Below, one piece after another: positions 46,721 to 54,595 of a DNA stretch of 64,000 bases. The notes beneath the pieces were generated by a model, which was not told where the DNA came from, did no database searches, and saw only the letters and a list, made by a program, of their open reading frames with translations. Position numbers and translations under genes: made by a program. Numbering within the stretch: position 1 is the first letter of the stretch; every line of letters starts with the position of its first letter. This DNA is from an uncultured Winogradskyella sp. (GTDB lineage Bacteria; Bacteroidota; Bacteroidia; Flavobacteriales; Flavobacteriaceae), in the NCBI RefSeq assembly GCF_947498005.1, contig NZ_CANMIW010000001.1, positions 558,001 through 622,000 of the forward strand, read 5' to 3'.

Positions 46721-47428
46721 TTATTTTATTTTTTTAAGAATATCTTTGGCAGCCTTGTGTTTAAACGAGTTTTCTGCGCTTATAATTTGTAGTAAAATTT
46801 TAGCCTCTGTTGTATTATTCGTTTTTAAATAAGCTAAGGCCAAATACCAATTAGTATGCATTTTCAATTTATCTGTAACACCTTCTCGTTTTTTAAGAAG
46901 AGTAATTGCACTGTCGGTTTTGCCTAATTGTAATTGACAAATGGCATGATAAAATAAATAATAAGGCGTGTTGGTAGATTTATACAATGCCTCAAATTTT
47001 TGAGAGGCTAGATTATAGTTTTTAGCATCGTAATAGTTAAAAGCCTCAATTTTGGCATTTTTAGTTTGGTTGCCTCGAGATGCTGGCGAAATGATATTTG
47101 GGTAAGGCTCAAAATAATTAGCAAATAGTTGCTCATTAGTAACGCGGTTTGATGGTTGTAGCAAGCTAAAAATGCCTAATGCAATAATTAATGATGCTGC
47201 AATTGCAATAGCATAAAATTTAAACTGTTTTTTAGGTGATTCTAATAGTTCTAGCTTTTGTTTAAGCTCGTCTTTTTTTACAGAAATAATAGCGGTTTTC
47301 GTCTGTTCTTCAAATTCAACTTGCTTTTTAAATTCATTATCATTTGTCATTAATTCAATAAACAAGGCTTTTTGTTTGGTATTGAGAGTACCATCGAAAT
47401 AGTGTGCTATAAATTCTTCTCTTTTCAT
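46721..47428 (-). CDS. Membrane anti-sigma-like protein with TPR-like periplasmic region
   Basis: This 235-residue protein (ATG at 47428, 2 bp after the sigma gene stop; a frame start at 47467 would overlap the sigma gene by 37 bp) begins KREEFIAHYFDGTLNTKQKA, like the cytoplasmic heads of Bacteroidota anti-sigma proteins. One membrane helix (FYAIAIAASLIIALGIFSLL) follows, then helical TPR-like repeats (YNLASQKFEALYK, AKILLQIISA). It probably holds the neighbouring sigma factor at the membrane. The periplasmic TPR part could sense protein partners. Confidence 0.75.
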   Translation of the reverse strand: MKREEFIAHYFDGTLNTKQKALFIELMTNDNEFKKQVEFEEQTKTAIISVKKDELKQKLELLESPKKQFKFYAIAIAASLIIALGIFSLLQPSNRVTNEQLFANYFEPYPNIISPASRGNQTKNAKIEAFNYYDAKNYNLASQKFEALYKSTNTPYYLFYHAICQLQLGKTDSAITLLKKREGVTDKLKMHTNWYLALAYLKTNNTTEAKILLQIISAENSFKHKAAKDILKKIK

Positions 47429-47430
47429 AT

Positions 47431-47970
47431 CTATGCATTTACGAGTTGTTTTAGTGTTCTTAAACATCTCGACTTTAAGCTTTTTACGACATCTGTGTTG
47501 TCGTAGTTTTCAATTTCTTTAATATCATTTAATGTTTTTCCTTTGAAATAAAAAAGTTCTAAAATACGTTGACACTTCTTTCCTAATTTTTTGAAATTAG
47601 CTTTTATTAGCTGTTCTCTTTCTGATAATAGTTCATTTTCTAAAGTTAAATCATCAAGTGTAATCTCCTCATTAATTGGAGTATCTATAATTTTTAATTT
47701 AGAGTTAGCTCTCAGGTATTCATATATTTTAAACTTCCCTATGCTAAATAAGTAGGTTTTTATACTACTTGTAAATTCTGATATTTTTCCATTCAATAGA
47801 TTTTCATAAAGTGTTAAAAAACTCTCTTGATAAATATCTATTATTTCATTTTCTTTTAATGAGAACTTTCTACCAAAGGCAATGAAATCATCTTTATAAT
47901 TTTTATAAAGCAGTTCAAAGCTATTATTCTTATCCTTCAAAAGATCTTTTAGTGTAGGTTCTTTTTCCAT
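47431..47970 (-). CDS. ECF-type sigma-70 family factor
   Basis: This 179-residue protein has sigma region 2 (NEIIDIYQESFLTLYENL, IKTYLFSIGKFKIYEYLR) and region 4 (KANFKKLGKKCQRILELFYFKG, DVVKSLKSRCLRTLKQ) and no region 1 or 3, as in ECF factors. It heads a two-gene minus-strand operon with the anti-sigma-like protein. Targets are unknown. The sequence is AT-rich with many Lys/Glu, like other proteins around it. Confidence 0.88.
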   Translation of the reverse strand: MEKEPTLKDLLKDKNNSFELLYKNYKDDFIAFGRKFSLKENEIIDIYQESFLTLYENLLNGKISEFTSSIKTYLFSIGKFKIYEYLRANSKLKIIDTPINEEITLDDLTLENELLSEREQLIKANFKKLGKKCQRILELFYFKGKTLNDIKEIENYDNTDVVKSLKSRCLRTLKQLVNA

Positions 47971-48117
47971 TAATGTTACATAAGCTAAAAAGTAAACTCA
48001 AAGTTAGAGAAAAAGAATTGCAATGAAATTAAATTTGGATATCTAATATTATGATGTTTACATTTTTAGAAAACTTTCATTAATAAATAAATTAGTTAAA
48101 TTAAATTCTATTTTAAA

Positions 48118-48591
48118 ATGAAAGTATTAAAATCAATTTTATGCATGGTATTAGCAATTGTCATAGCGTCTTGTGGAGATAATGATAATTCGTCTCCAAA
48201 TTCTGTTAATGATAATTCTTTTTATTCAAAAATTAATGGCTCAGATTACAATCCTGAATTTGTAAACGGTTTTATTACAGTTCAAGGCTCCACAATTTCT
48301 ATCTCTGGTAGTGAGGCTAACGGTAATAATGTTGTTATTAATTTTCCTATTAGTGCAAATGCAGGCGATTCATACACTGTAGAGGGTTTACAATTGGTAG
48401 CAAGCTATGATGATAGTAATGGTGATGGTTTTATATCATCAGAGGGTAGTTTAACCATTACGGCACATAATGTAGAAGCCAGAAAAGTTTCTGGTACATT
48501 TAATTTTGTAGGAGAGGCTCTTTTAGCTGGTGGTACTACATATACTTTTACCGAAGGTTCTTTTGATGTCACTTATACATCGTTAAACTAG
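48118..48591 (+). CDS. Hypothetical DUF6252-like lipoprotein
   Basis: This 157-residue protein has a lipoprotein signal ending VIASC (Cys19) and a short Asn/Ser-rich linker. A beta-rich domain follows (FYSKINGSDYNPEF, TVQGSTISISGSEANG, GSLTITAHNVEARKVSGTF). Small Bacteroidota lipoproteins that report a 'material-exchange' type beta fold look like this; no function is known. It stands alone with a terminator behind it. Confidence 0.65.
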   Translation: MKVLKSILCMVLAIVIASCGDNDNSSPNSVNDNSFYSKINGSDYNPEFVNGFITVQGSTISISGSEANGNNVVINFPISANAGDSYTVEGLQLVASYDDSNGDGFISSEGSLTITAHNVEARKVSGTFNFVGEALLAGGTTYTFTEGSFDVTYTSLN

Positions 48592-48612
48592 TATAAGAAC
48601 ACCAGTTTTACA

Positions 48613-48660
48613 AGCCTAAATACTAAGTTTTAAATTAGTTATTTAGGCTCTGTTTTTTTT
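48613..48660 (+). terminator. Rho-independent terminator after the lipoprotein gene
   Basis: AGCCTAAATA (48613-48622) pairs with TATTTAGGCT (48640-48649) and eight T follow at 48653-48660. It overlaps the 3' end of the minus-strand small membrane protein. Confidence 0.82.
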
Positions 48661-48848
48661 GAAAGTTTCTCTATTTTTTTAGATATCCTTAAAATTTGTA
48701 ACAGTATAATTGCACAAAGTGCTGTAATAATTGTGATTAATGCCGTTTGACTTTCTCCAGTTAATAGAGCATCAAAATTTAATTTAGTTGTATTAAAAAT
48801 GATAAGTGCTACTGCAATTACAGTTAGTATAATTGTGAAAATTTTCAT
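48639..48848 (-). CDS. Small membrane protein after marC
   Basis: This 69-residue protein (ATG at 48848, MKIFTIILTVIAVALII; a longer frame begins inside marC) has two membrane helices and a basic, charged tail (RISKKIEKLSKKTEPK). It starts 10 bp after the marC stop and is presumably co-transcribed. I do not recognise a named family. Confidence 0.65.
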   Translation of the reverse strand: MKIFTIILTVIAVALIIFNTTKLNFDALLTGESQTALITIITALCAIILLQILRISKKIEKLSKKTEPK

Positions 48849-48858
48849 GATTAATTTT

Positions 48859-49446
48859 TTAAGATAACAATTCTTTAATATTATGAGCAAATAATTTTAC
48901 AGCAATCGCTAGTAAAATTACGCCAAAAACTTTTCTTATTATTTTAATACCATTAGCTCCAATAAAATTTTCGATTTTAGATGAAGTCTTTAATACAATG
49001 TAAATTAAAATAACGTTGCAAATAACAGCAACAATAATGTTTTCGATCGCAAATTCTGCACGTAAAGATAACAATGTTGTTAAACTACCAGGTCCTGCCA
49101 TTAGAGGAAACGCTAATGGAAACACAGAAGCCGTCATAGCATCGTGGTCATCGTCTTTATAAAGAGTTACGCCTAAAACCATTTCTAGTGCAATAAAAAA
49201 GATTACAAATGCACCTGCTACAGCAAAAGAATTGACATCAATACCTATTAGGTTTAAGAGACTTTTCCCTACAAATAAAAATATAATCATAATGACACCA
49301 GCAATGATAGATGCTTTTTCACTTTGTATATGACCAACTTTTTGTCTTAAATCCATAATAATAGGAATGTTACCTATAATATCAATAACTGCAAAAAGTA
49401 CCATAAAGGCTGTAAATATTTCTTTAAAATCGAATTGTAATTCCAT
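48859..49446 (-). CDS. marC: MarC-family integral membrane protein
   Basis: This 195-residue protein has six membrane helices. FMVLFAVIDIIGNIPIIMDL at the start and SVFPLAFPLMAGPGSLTTLL in the middle are MarC/UPF0056 hallmarks. Members were once linked to multiple antibiotic resistance, but the role is not established. It is followed 10 bp later by the small membrane protein. Confidence 0.92.
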   Translation of the reverse strand: MELQFDFKEIFTAFMVLFAVIDIIGNIPIIMDLRQKVGHIQSEKASIIAGVIMIIFLFVGKSLLNLIGIDVNSFAVAGAFVIFFIALEMVLGVTLYKDDDHDAMTASVFPLAFPLMAGPGSLTTLLSLRAEFAIENIIVAVICNVILIYIVLKTSSKIENFIGANGIKIIRKVFGVILLAIAVKLFAHNIKELLS

Positions 49447-49634
49447 ATTAAAATGTGTTTTAGAATATAAAAATAGACTTTAAACTGCTGTTTTTTAGTG
49501 CTTTAAAATCAAATAAAACCTTTAGGGTCTCAAATTTTTTGCAAAGGTGCGACATTATTGGAGATATGCAATATTAATTGATGATAAATAACATTTCAAC
49601 TTTGAAATAGTTTAAGTTTAAGTATTTTTACAAC

Positions 49635-50207
49635 ATGTTTCAACTCGGAAAAACTATTGTCTCAGAAGACATCATAGAAAAGGATTTTGTCTGTAATCTT
49701 TCAGCATGTAAAGGCGCTTGTTGTATTGATGGAGACGCAGGTGCGCCTTTAGATAAAGATGAAGTAAAAATACTTGAAGATATATATCCTAAAGTAAAAC
49801 CATTTTTACGTAAAGAAGGCATTGAAGCTATTGAAGCACAAGGTACATCTGTTGTTACTGCTTTTGGTGACTTGGAGACACCATTAATTAATGGAGCGGA
49901 TTGTGCTTATGTTATTTTTGATGAGAAAAAAACGGCACTTTGCGGCATTGAAGAAGCATATAACCAAGGAGAGATTACTTGGAAAAAACCAGTGTCTTGT
50001 CATTTATATCCTATAAGAGTTAGAGAATATACTGAGTTTTCTGGTGTTAATTACGATAGGTGGGAAATCTGCGATGATGCTTGTACTTTGGGGAAAGAAT
50101 TACAAGTGCCAATTTACAAATTTGTAAAAGAAGCTTTAATTAGAAAATTTGGAGAAGATTGGTATGCTGAATTAGAGAAAGTTGCCGATGGTTATAATCG
50201 TAAGTGA
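49635..50207 (+). CDS. DUF3109 cysteine-rich protein
   Basis: This 190-residue protein carries nine cysteines in a fixed pattern: Cys20, Cys25, Cys29, Cys30 (CNLSACKGACC), Cys90, Cys103, Cys122, Cys146 and Cys150, with SCHLYPIRVREY in between. The CxxxxCxxxCC opening resembles the YkgJ-type iron/zinc-chelating families, so a bound metal or iron-sulfur cluster is likely. The family is conserved in Bacteroidota and has no assigned reaction. It stands alone. Confidence 0.85.
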   Translation: MFQLGKTIVSEDIIEKDFVCNLSACKGACCIDGDAGAPLDKDEVKILEDIYPKVKPFLRKEGIEAIEAQGTSVVTAFGDLETPLINGADCAYVIFDEKKTALCGIEEAYNQGEITWKKPVSCHLYPIRVREYTEFSGVNYDRWEICDDACTLGKELQVPIYKFVKEALIRKFGEDWYAELEKVADGYNRK

Positions 50208-50371
50208 TTAATATTTTCCAATTAGTTGTGTTCCATCTTAATTTGTTCTTTTAATAAGAGTGGTAAATTTATCTTCCGATTATACAATATTGGCCTCTGT
50301 TTATACATAAACTTCTGATATATAGATTTTAATTGTTAATTTCAGAGTAATTAATCTAAAAAATAAACCTA

Positions 50372-51085
50372 GTGAAAACTTCAATTATTTCTAAAAACTT
50401 ACTATTTATATTTTGTTTATTAACGCTTCAAACTGCCTTCTCTCAAATTGGTAAAGCAAGTAAAGTAGAACTTCCAGATTCATATGAATTTGATTATATC
50501 TACAAATTAAAAATGACCCATAAAAAAGGCGATATTACTTTTGATTATTATCTTAATGAAGATGAATCTTATTTTGGTTTTAACAGCGAAGAAATGTCTA
50601 AATCTGGTTCAGACTCAGAGATTTTTATGGTAATGGATTCTGATCTACAAATTACAGCAATGTTTATGGAAATGATGGGAAAAAAGGTAGTACAAAAGAC
50701 TAAATTAAAAGCATCAGATATTAGCTCTAATGATGATATGTCTGATTATTCATTTACTGAAATAGATTCTAAAACTATCAATGGCTATGAATGTGAAGGC
50801 TACGTTACAGAGAATGATAAAATGAAAATTACATTTTACATTACGGATGATGTTCCTGTAAGTCTGAGTAGCGCATTTGCTTCTAATTCTAAAAACTTAC
50901 CAAAAGGGCTTGATGCAGACATTATGAAAAAGTACACAGAAAATGGGTTAATGATGGAAATGATTTATGAAGACAAAAAGAAATCTAAAAACAACATGAC
51001 AATGGAGTGCGTTGGCTTAGAAGAAACAGACTTTTCTATTGATACTACCAAATATGGTTCTATGTTAAGCGCTTTTGGAGGTTAG
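50372..51085 (+). CDS. Exported DUF4412-like protein
   Basis: This 237-residue protein starts with GTG at 50372, confirmed by the following signal peptide (KTSIISKNLLFIFCLLTLQ to FSQ). The mature part is a beta-rich, Met-rich domain (MSKSGSDSEIFMVMDSDLQI, MFMEMMGKKVVQKT, TINGYECEGYVTEN), similar to DUF4412/LolA-like proteins of Bacteroidota. Its last 21 bases overlap the 3' end of the converging histidine kinase gene. Function unknown. Confidence 0.78.
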   Translation: MKTSIISKNLLFIFCLLTLQTAFSQIGKASKVELPDSYEFDYIYKLKMTHKKGDITFDYYLNEDESYFGFNSEEMSKSGSDSEIFMVMDSDLQITAMFMEMMGKKVVQKTKLKASDISSNDDMSDYSFTEIDSKTINGYECEGYVTENDKMKITFYITDDVPVSLSSAFASNSKNLPKGLDADIMKKYTENGLMMEMIYEDKKKSKNNMTMECVGLEETDFSIDTTKYGSMLSAFGG

Positions 51086-53038
51086 TTTGTGAATATTTTC
51101 CTTTAATTTTTTTGTAGGTATTTGCAGTGTTATTTTAGTACCACATGGTAGATTATTCTCATATAAATCTTCAATTTTTAGAGTGTATGAGTTTTCAAAA
51201 GATTCAGAGAAGTTTGATAATCGCGCCTTTGTTATGTCAATACCTACAGAGTCTCGTTGTAGTTTCTTTTGTTTTTTTATTTTCTGTGATGCAGCTCTAC
51301 CAATACCATTATCAATAATTTCAACATTAATGAAATCTGAAGACGTTTTACTAACATTTAGTTCTATTTTCTTATTACTGTCTTTAGAAGATAAGCCATG
51401 CCATAGGGAATTTTCTAAAAAAGGTTGAAGAACTAAAGAAGGGATTTTAGTGATTTCAGTGTTTATAGAAGGATCTACATTAATTTTAAAATCTATTTCA
51501 TTAGAAAAACGGATGTTCTCTATGTTCATATAAAGTTTCATAGTTTCAAGTTCATCATTAAGCGATGTTTCTTTTTCTTTTGAAGCCATTAAAATCTTTC
51601 TAATGAGTTTAGAGAATTTGTTGAGGTAATAAACAGCGTTTTCTTTTTCGTTATTAATAATGTAAAGCTTTATGGAATTGAGCGAATTAAAAATGAAATG
51701 AGGATTCATTTGACTTCTCAACATATCTTGCTCTAAAGTTAAAATATGTTTATCGCGTTTTAAAGCCTTGGTCCTGTTCATGATATATAAAATGGTTCCT
51801 ATAATGACCAAAAGTAGAGAAGTAAATAATAGTATATTTTTATTACGCTCTAATCGAAGTCTAACCGATTCGTTTTCTAAAGCCAAAGCTTTAATTTGAT
51901 TATTCTTGTTTACATTTTCATATTCTACAGCAATGTCGTTAACGTATTGTAAGTTTTGCTCGGTTAAGATGGTGTTTTCAATGTCTACGGCCTGATGATA
52001 GTAATCTAAAGCAACTTCGTAATTTTTATATTCCTCATTAATTTTAGACAGCATTTTGCTAGCTTCGGCAACTGAGGATCTAAGATTATAAGAACTAGCA
52101 ATATTTAGTGCTTTCTTTAAGTTTTTTTCCGATGTTTCATAGTTCTTTAAATTATATTGTAATGTACCTAAATTGAGATACGAAGATGCAATATAGAACT
52201 GGTCATCTAGGTTTAAGGCTTTATCAAGAGCTGTTCTTATAATTGGTTCTGCTTCATCGTATTTTTTTTGTTTTAAGTAAATGGCACCAAGGCTATTGAA
52301 ACAAATTACACGTCCTATTTCAGAGTCTATAGCATTATTGTATTCTAATGATTTTTGATAATTAGTCAAAGCACCTTCTAGGTTGCCTTTTGCTTCCTCT
52401 GCATATCCTATGTTGTGGTAGTTAATGGCAAGTCCTAATTTGTTATTGCCATCCTTTTCAATTTTTAGAGACTTTTTAAATTGGGTAATGGCTAAATCAA
52501 ATTGCTTCAATGCCATATATATATTACCAATACTATTTTGTGATACAGCAATACTCCGTTTTACAGTCTGTGAAGGGCTTTCAACAGAATAGGCGGTTTT
52601 TAGAGCTTCAGTGTGGTAATCTAGTGCTGGTTTAATAATATCCATTCTTCGGTAAGCAACACCAATCATATTAAGGCTAATGATTTTTAATTCTATGCTT
52701 TTAGCAGAATCTGCATATATTTTAGCTTTTTGATGGTATCGTATAGACGAGTCGTAATTAGAAATATTTCTATTAACAATACCAAGAGCATTTAGCGCAT
52801 AACATGAGGCCTCGTAATTACGATTCTTTGCAGAAACTGCGAGTAGATGTTTCATTTTTAAACTGTCTTGTTCAAACGGCTTTAATATTGAATCTAATTG
52901 AGAATATTGAGTGGGATGATTTTTGTTTACAAATGATAGTGAGTTTTCAAATGATAATTGCTGTGCACTACTATTTAAGCTGATAAGTAAGATAATTAAA
53001 CAGAGACAAAATACTTGCTTTGGGTACAAAGATTTCAT
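51065..53038 (-). CDS. TPR-containing LytS-type sensor histidine kinase
   Basis: This 657-residue protein has a signal peptide (CLCLIILLISLNSSAQ), about eight TPR repeats in the periplasm (such as AINYHNIGYAEEAKGNLEGA and ASSYLNLGTLQYNLKNYE), one membrane helix (ILLFTSLLLVIIGTILYIM) and a cytoplasmic His_kinase domain. The phospho-accepting His447 lies in MNPHFIFNSLNSIK, and the ATP site includes IPSLVLQPFLENSLWHGL and IIDNGIGRAAS. It is co-transcribed with the LytTR regulator upstream (3-bp gap). Its signal is unknown. Confidence 0.93.
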   Translation of the reverse strand: MKSLYPKQVFCLCLIILLISLNSSAQQLSFENSLSFVNKNHPTQYSQLDSILKPFEQDSLKMKHLLAVSAKNRNYEASCYALNALGIVNRNISNYDSSIRYHQKAKIYADSAKSIELKIISLNMIGVAYRRMDIIKPALDYHTEALKTAYSVESPSQTVKRSIAVSQNSIGNIYMALKQFDLAITQFKKSLKIEKDGNNKLGLAINYHNIGYAEEAKGNLEGALTNYQKSLEYNNAIDSEIGRVICFNSLGAIYLKQKKYDEAEPIIRTALDKALNLDDQFYIASSYLNLGTLQYNLKNYETSEKNLKKALNIASSYNLRSSVAEASKMLSKINEEYKNYEVALDYYHQAVDIENTILTEQNLQYVNDIAVEYENVNKNNQIKALALENESVRLRLERNKNILLFTSLLLVIIGTILYIMNRTKALKRDKHILTLEQDMLRSQMNPHFIFNSLNSIKLYIINNEKENAVYYLNKFSKLIRKILMASKEKETSLNDELETMKLYMNIENIRFSNEIDFKINVDPSINTEITKIPSLVLQPFLENSLWHGLSSKDSNKKIELNVSKTSSDFINVEIIDNGIGRAASQKIKKQKKLQRDSVGIDITKARLSNFSESFENSYTLKIEDLYENNLPCGTKITLQIPTKKLKENIHKLTSKSA

Positions 53039-53041
53039 AGG

Positions 53042-53776
53042 TTAGAGTTTTTCTAAAAAATCTGATTTTCGTTGACGTGCTACAGGAATTTTTTGATCAC
53101 TATCCATAATAACATAGCCTTCGTTTTTTATAAATGCCTTAATCTTATTCAAATTAATAATATAGGAGTTATGAATCCTGAAGAAATAGTGCTCAGGTAA
53201 AATAGCATCTACCTCTTTAAGTTTTTTGGTAACTACAATTTTTTTTTGATTCTGTAAAAATAATGTGCTGTAGTTGCCGTCTGATTCTATGTAGACTATA
53301 TCATCAACATCTAAAAAAAGCAATTTACCATCTGTGTTTATTGTAATCCGTTTTTTGTCGTGTTGAGAATTAAAATTTGTGAGCATTCGCTCTAATTTAT
53401 TAGAGTTAATGCTGCGCTCGTTGTGTTTTTTAATTTTATAGATGCTCTCTCTTAAGTCGTCAGAATCAATAGGCTTTAAAAGGTAATCTATGGCTTCGTG
53501 CTTTAAAGCTTTAATAGCATACTCATCATAAGCAGTAGTAATAATTACGGCAAAATCGGAGTGATTTATTTGTTCTAAAAATTGAAACCCACCAATAGTT
53601 GGCATTTGCACATCTAAGAACAAGCAGTCTGGAGTATTAGAGTTTAAAAACTTTAGGGCTTCATCTGGGTTTGAAAAAGAAGCCATAATTTCAACTTCTT
53701 GTTTAAAATTACTAAGCTCCCAAATTAAACTTTGGATAGCCTTAGGTTCATCGTCTACAATTACTGCTTTTAACAT
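53042..53776 (-). CDS. LytTR-family response regulator
   Basis: This 244-residue protein (ATG at 53776, MLKAVIVDDEPKA; an upstream ATG adds three residues) has a receiver domain with Asp55 in CLFLDVQMPTIGG and Lys in YLLKPIDSDD, and a C-terminal LytTR DNA-binding domain (FLDVDDIVYIESDGNYSTLF, FFRIHNSYIINLNKI). It is the first gene of the pair with the TPR kinase. LytTR proteins bind pairs of direct repeats about two helical turns apart; such repeats lie 120-155 bp upstream of its start. Confidence 0.93.
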   Translation of the reverse strand: MLKAVIVDDEPKAIQSLIWELSNFKQEVEIMASFSNPDEALKFLNSNTPDCLFLDVQMPTIGGFQFLEQINHSDFAVIITTAYDEYAIKALKHEAIDYLLKPIDSDDLRESIYKIKKHNERSINSNKLERMLTNFNSQHDKKRITINTDGKLLFLDVDDIVYIESDGNYSTLFLQNQKKIVVTKKLKEVDAILPEHYFFRIHNSYIINLNKIKAFIKNEGYVIMDSDQKIPVARQRKSDFLEKL

Positions 53777-53895
53777 GTGGTGCATTTATTTCATATAAAT
53801 ATATGTATATAATAAATATTTTGAGTGTAAAGATGTGTGCAATGCATCGTTTTGTGTATAGAATGCTAAATATTTAATTCGGATTAATAGGTAAA

Positions 53896-53931
53896 ACCAT
53901 TTATACATTATTTTTTACCATTTATACATTA
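53896..53931. promoter_or_regulatory. Direct repeats spaced 21 bp, candidate LytTR binding site
   Basis: ACCATTTATACATTA occurs at 53896-53910 and again, identical, at 53917-53931, a 21-bp period. LytTR regulators such as AgrA and YpdB bind direct repeats with this spacing. The site is upstream of the LytTR response regulator gene, so feedback control is likely. Confidence 0.55.
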
Positions 53932-54140
53932 GAATCGTGATTATAAGCATATTATAATGATATTTGAGTTATGAAACCGAATGCATATAAGCACAATGAG
54001 GGTTTTGCTTTTTCGGATTCAAGCTATTAATTTGATAAAATTACGATTTAGAAAATCTGATTTTTCATTTCAGTGTTAATTATTGTAATCAATTTGTGAA
54101 AAAATTGATGCGCATTAATTTAAAGTTAGTTATTAGGGGA

Positions 54141-54169
54141 AAAAGAGCACTTAAACAGTGCTCTTTTTT
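54141..54169 (+). terminator. Orphan rho-independent terminator
   Basis: AGAGCACT (54144-54151) pairs with AGTGCTCT (54157-54164) with A and T runs on each side. On the plus strand six T end it. No coding gene lies before it on that strand, so it may end a small RNA. The flanking A run means it could also work leftwards. Confidence 0.75.
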
Positions 54170-54546
54170 GTTTGTAATTTTAACATTATTTTATAAGTAT
54201 CACCACTAATAAACTTCACTGCTAGGCCTAGTTTTAACACGATAAAACCTACATTTTTTTAAATTTAAAAATTATTTTAAATTACTGTAAATCAATTGGT
54301 TAACCAGTTTTTATGCAGAATGTACGTTTTATGGGCGATACAAGAGTTTGTTAAAAACTTGTTGAAAACGTTTATAACATACCCTTTCTTTTTTAACAAC
54401 AAATGTCAATCTTTGTTCAGGACAAAATATTATCATTCATTCTAATTTTTTTCGATCTAGAAACTGAATTTTATACAAACGTTGTCTCAGTTATTCCTTG
54501 TTAGGGAAAAATAAAACACATTTTACGGATTTATTAATATGGTTTT

Positions 54547-54564
54547 GAACGGTTAAAATCGTTC
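54547..54564. promoter_or_regulatory. Inverted repeat before nrdB
   Basis: GAACG-gttaaaat-CGTTC lies 32 bp before the nrdB ATG. It may be an operator or a leader hairpin. It does not match the NrdR box. Confidence 0.3.
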
Positions 54565-54595
54565 TAATGACTGTTAGGCTTTAAACTAAAAATTT

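Larger units (their letters stand above)
53777..54595. other. Long intergenic region between the response regulator and nrdB
   Basis: This 819-bp gap is very AT-rich. It holds the 21-bp-phased direct repeats (53896-53931), a terminator hairpin facing right with no gene before it (54141-54169), one TGGTTAACCA palindrome (54297-54306) like the alginate operators, and the inverted repeat GAACG/CGTTC (54547-54564) just before nrdB. No convincing protein gene was seen; a 19-codon frame at 53971 was not accepted. Confidence 0.7.

Noticed and set aside
53971-54030. A 19-codon frame starting ATG-AAA-CCG in the long gap
   Set aside because: Too short, no ribosome-binding or family evidence, and the composition is that of the surrounding AT-rich DNA.
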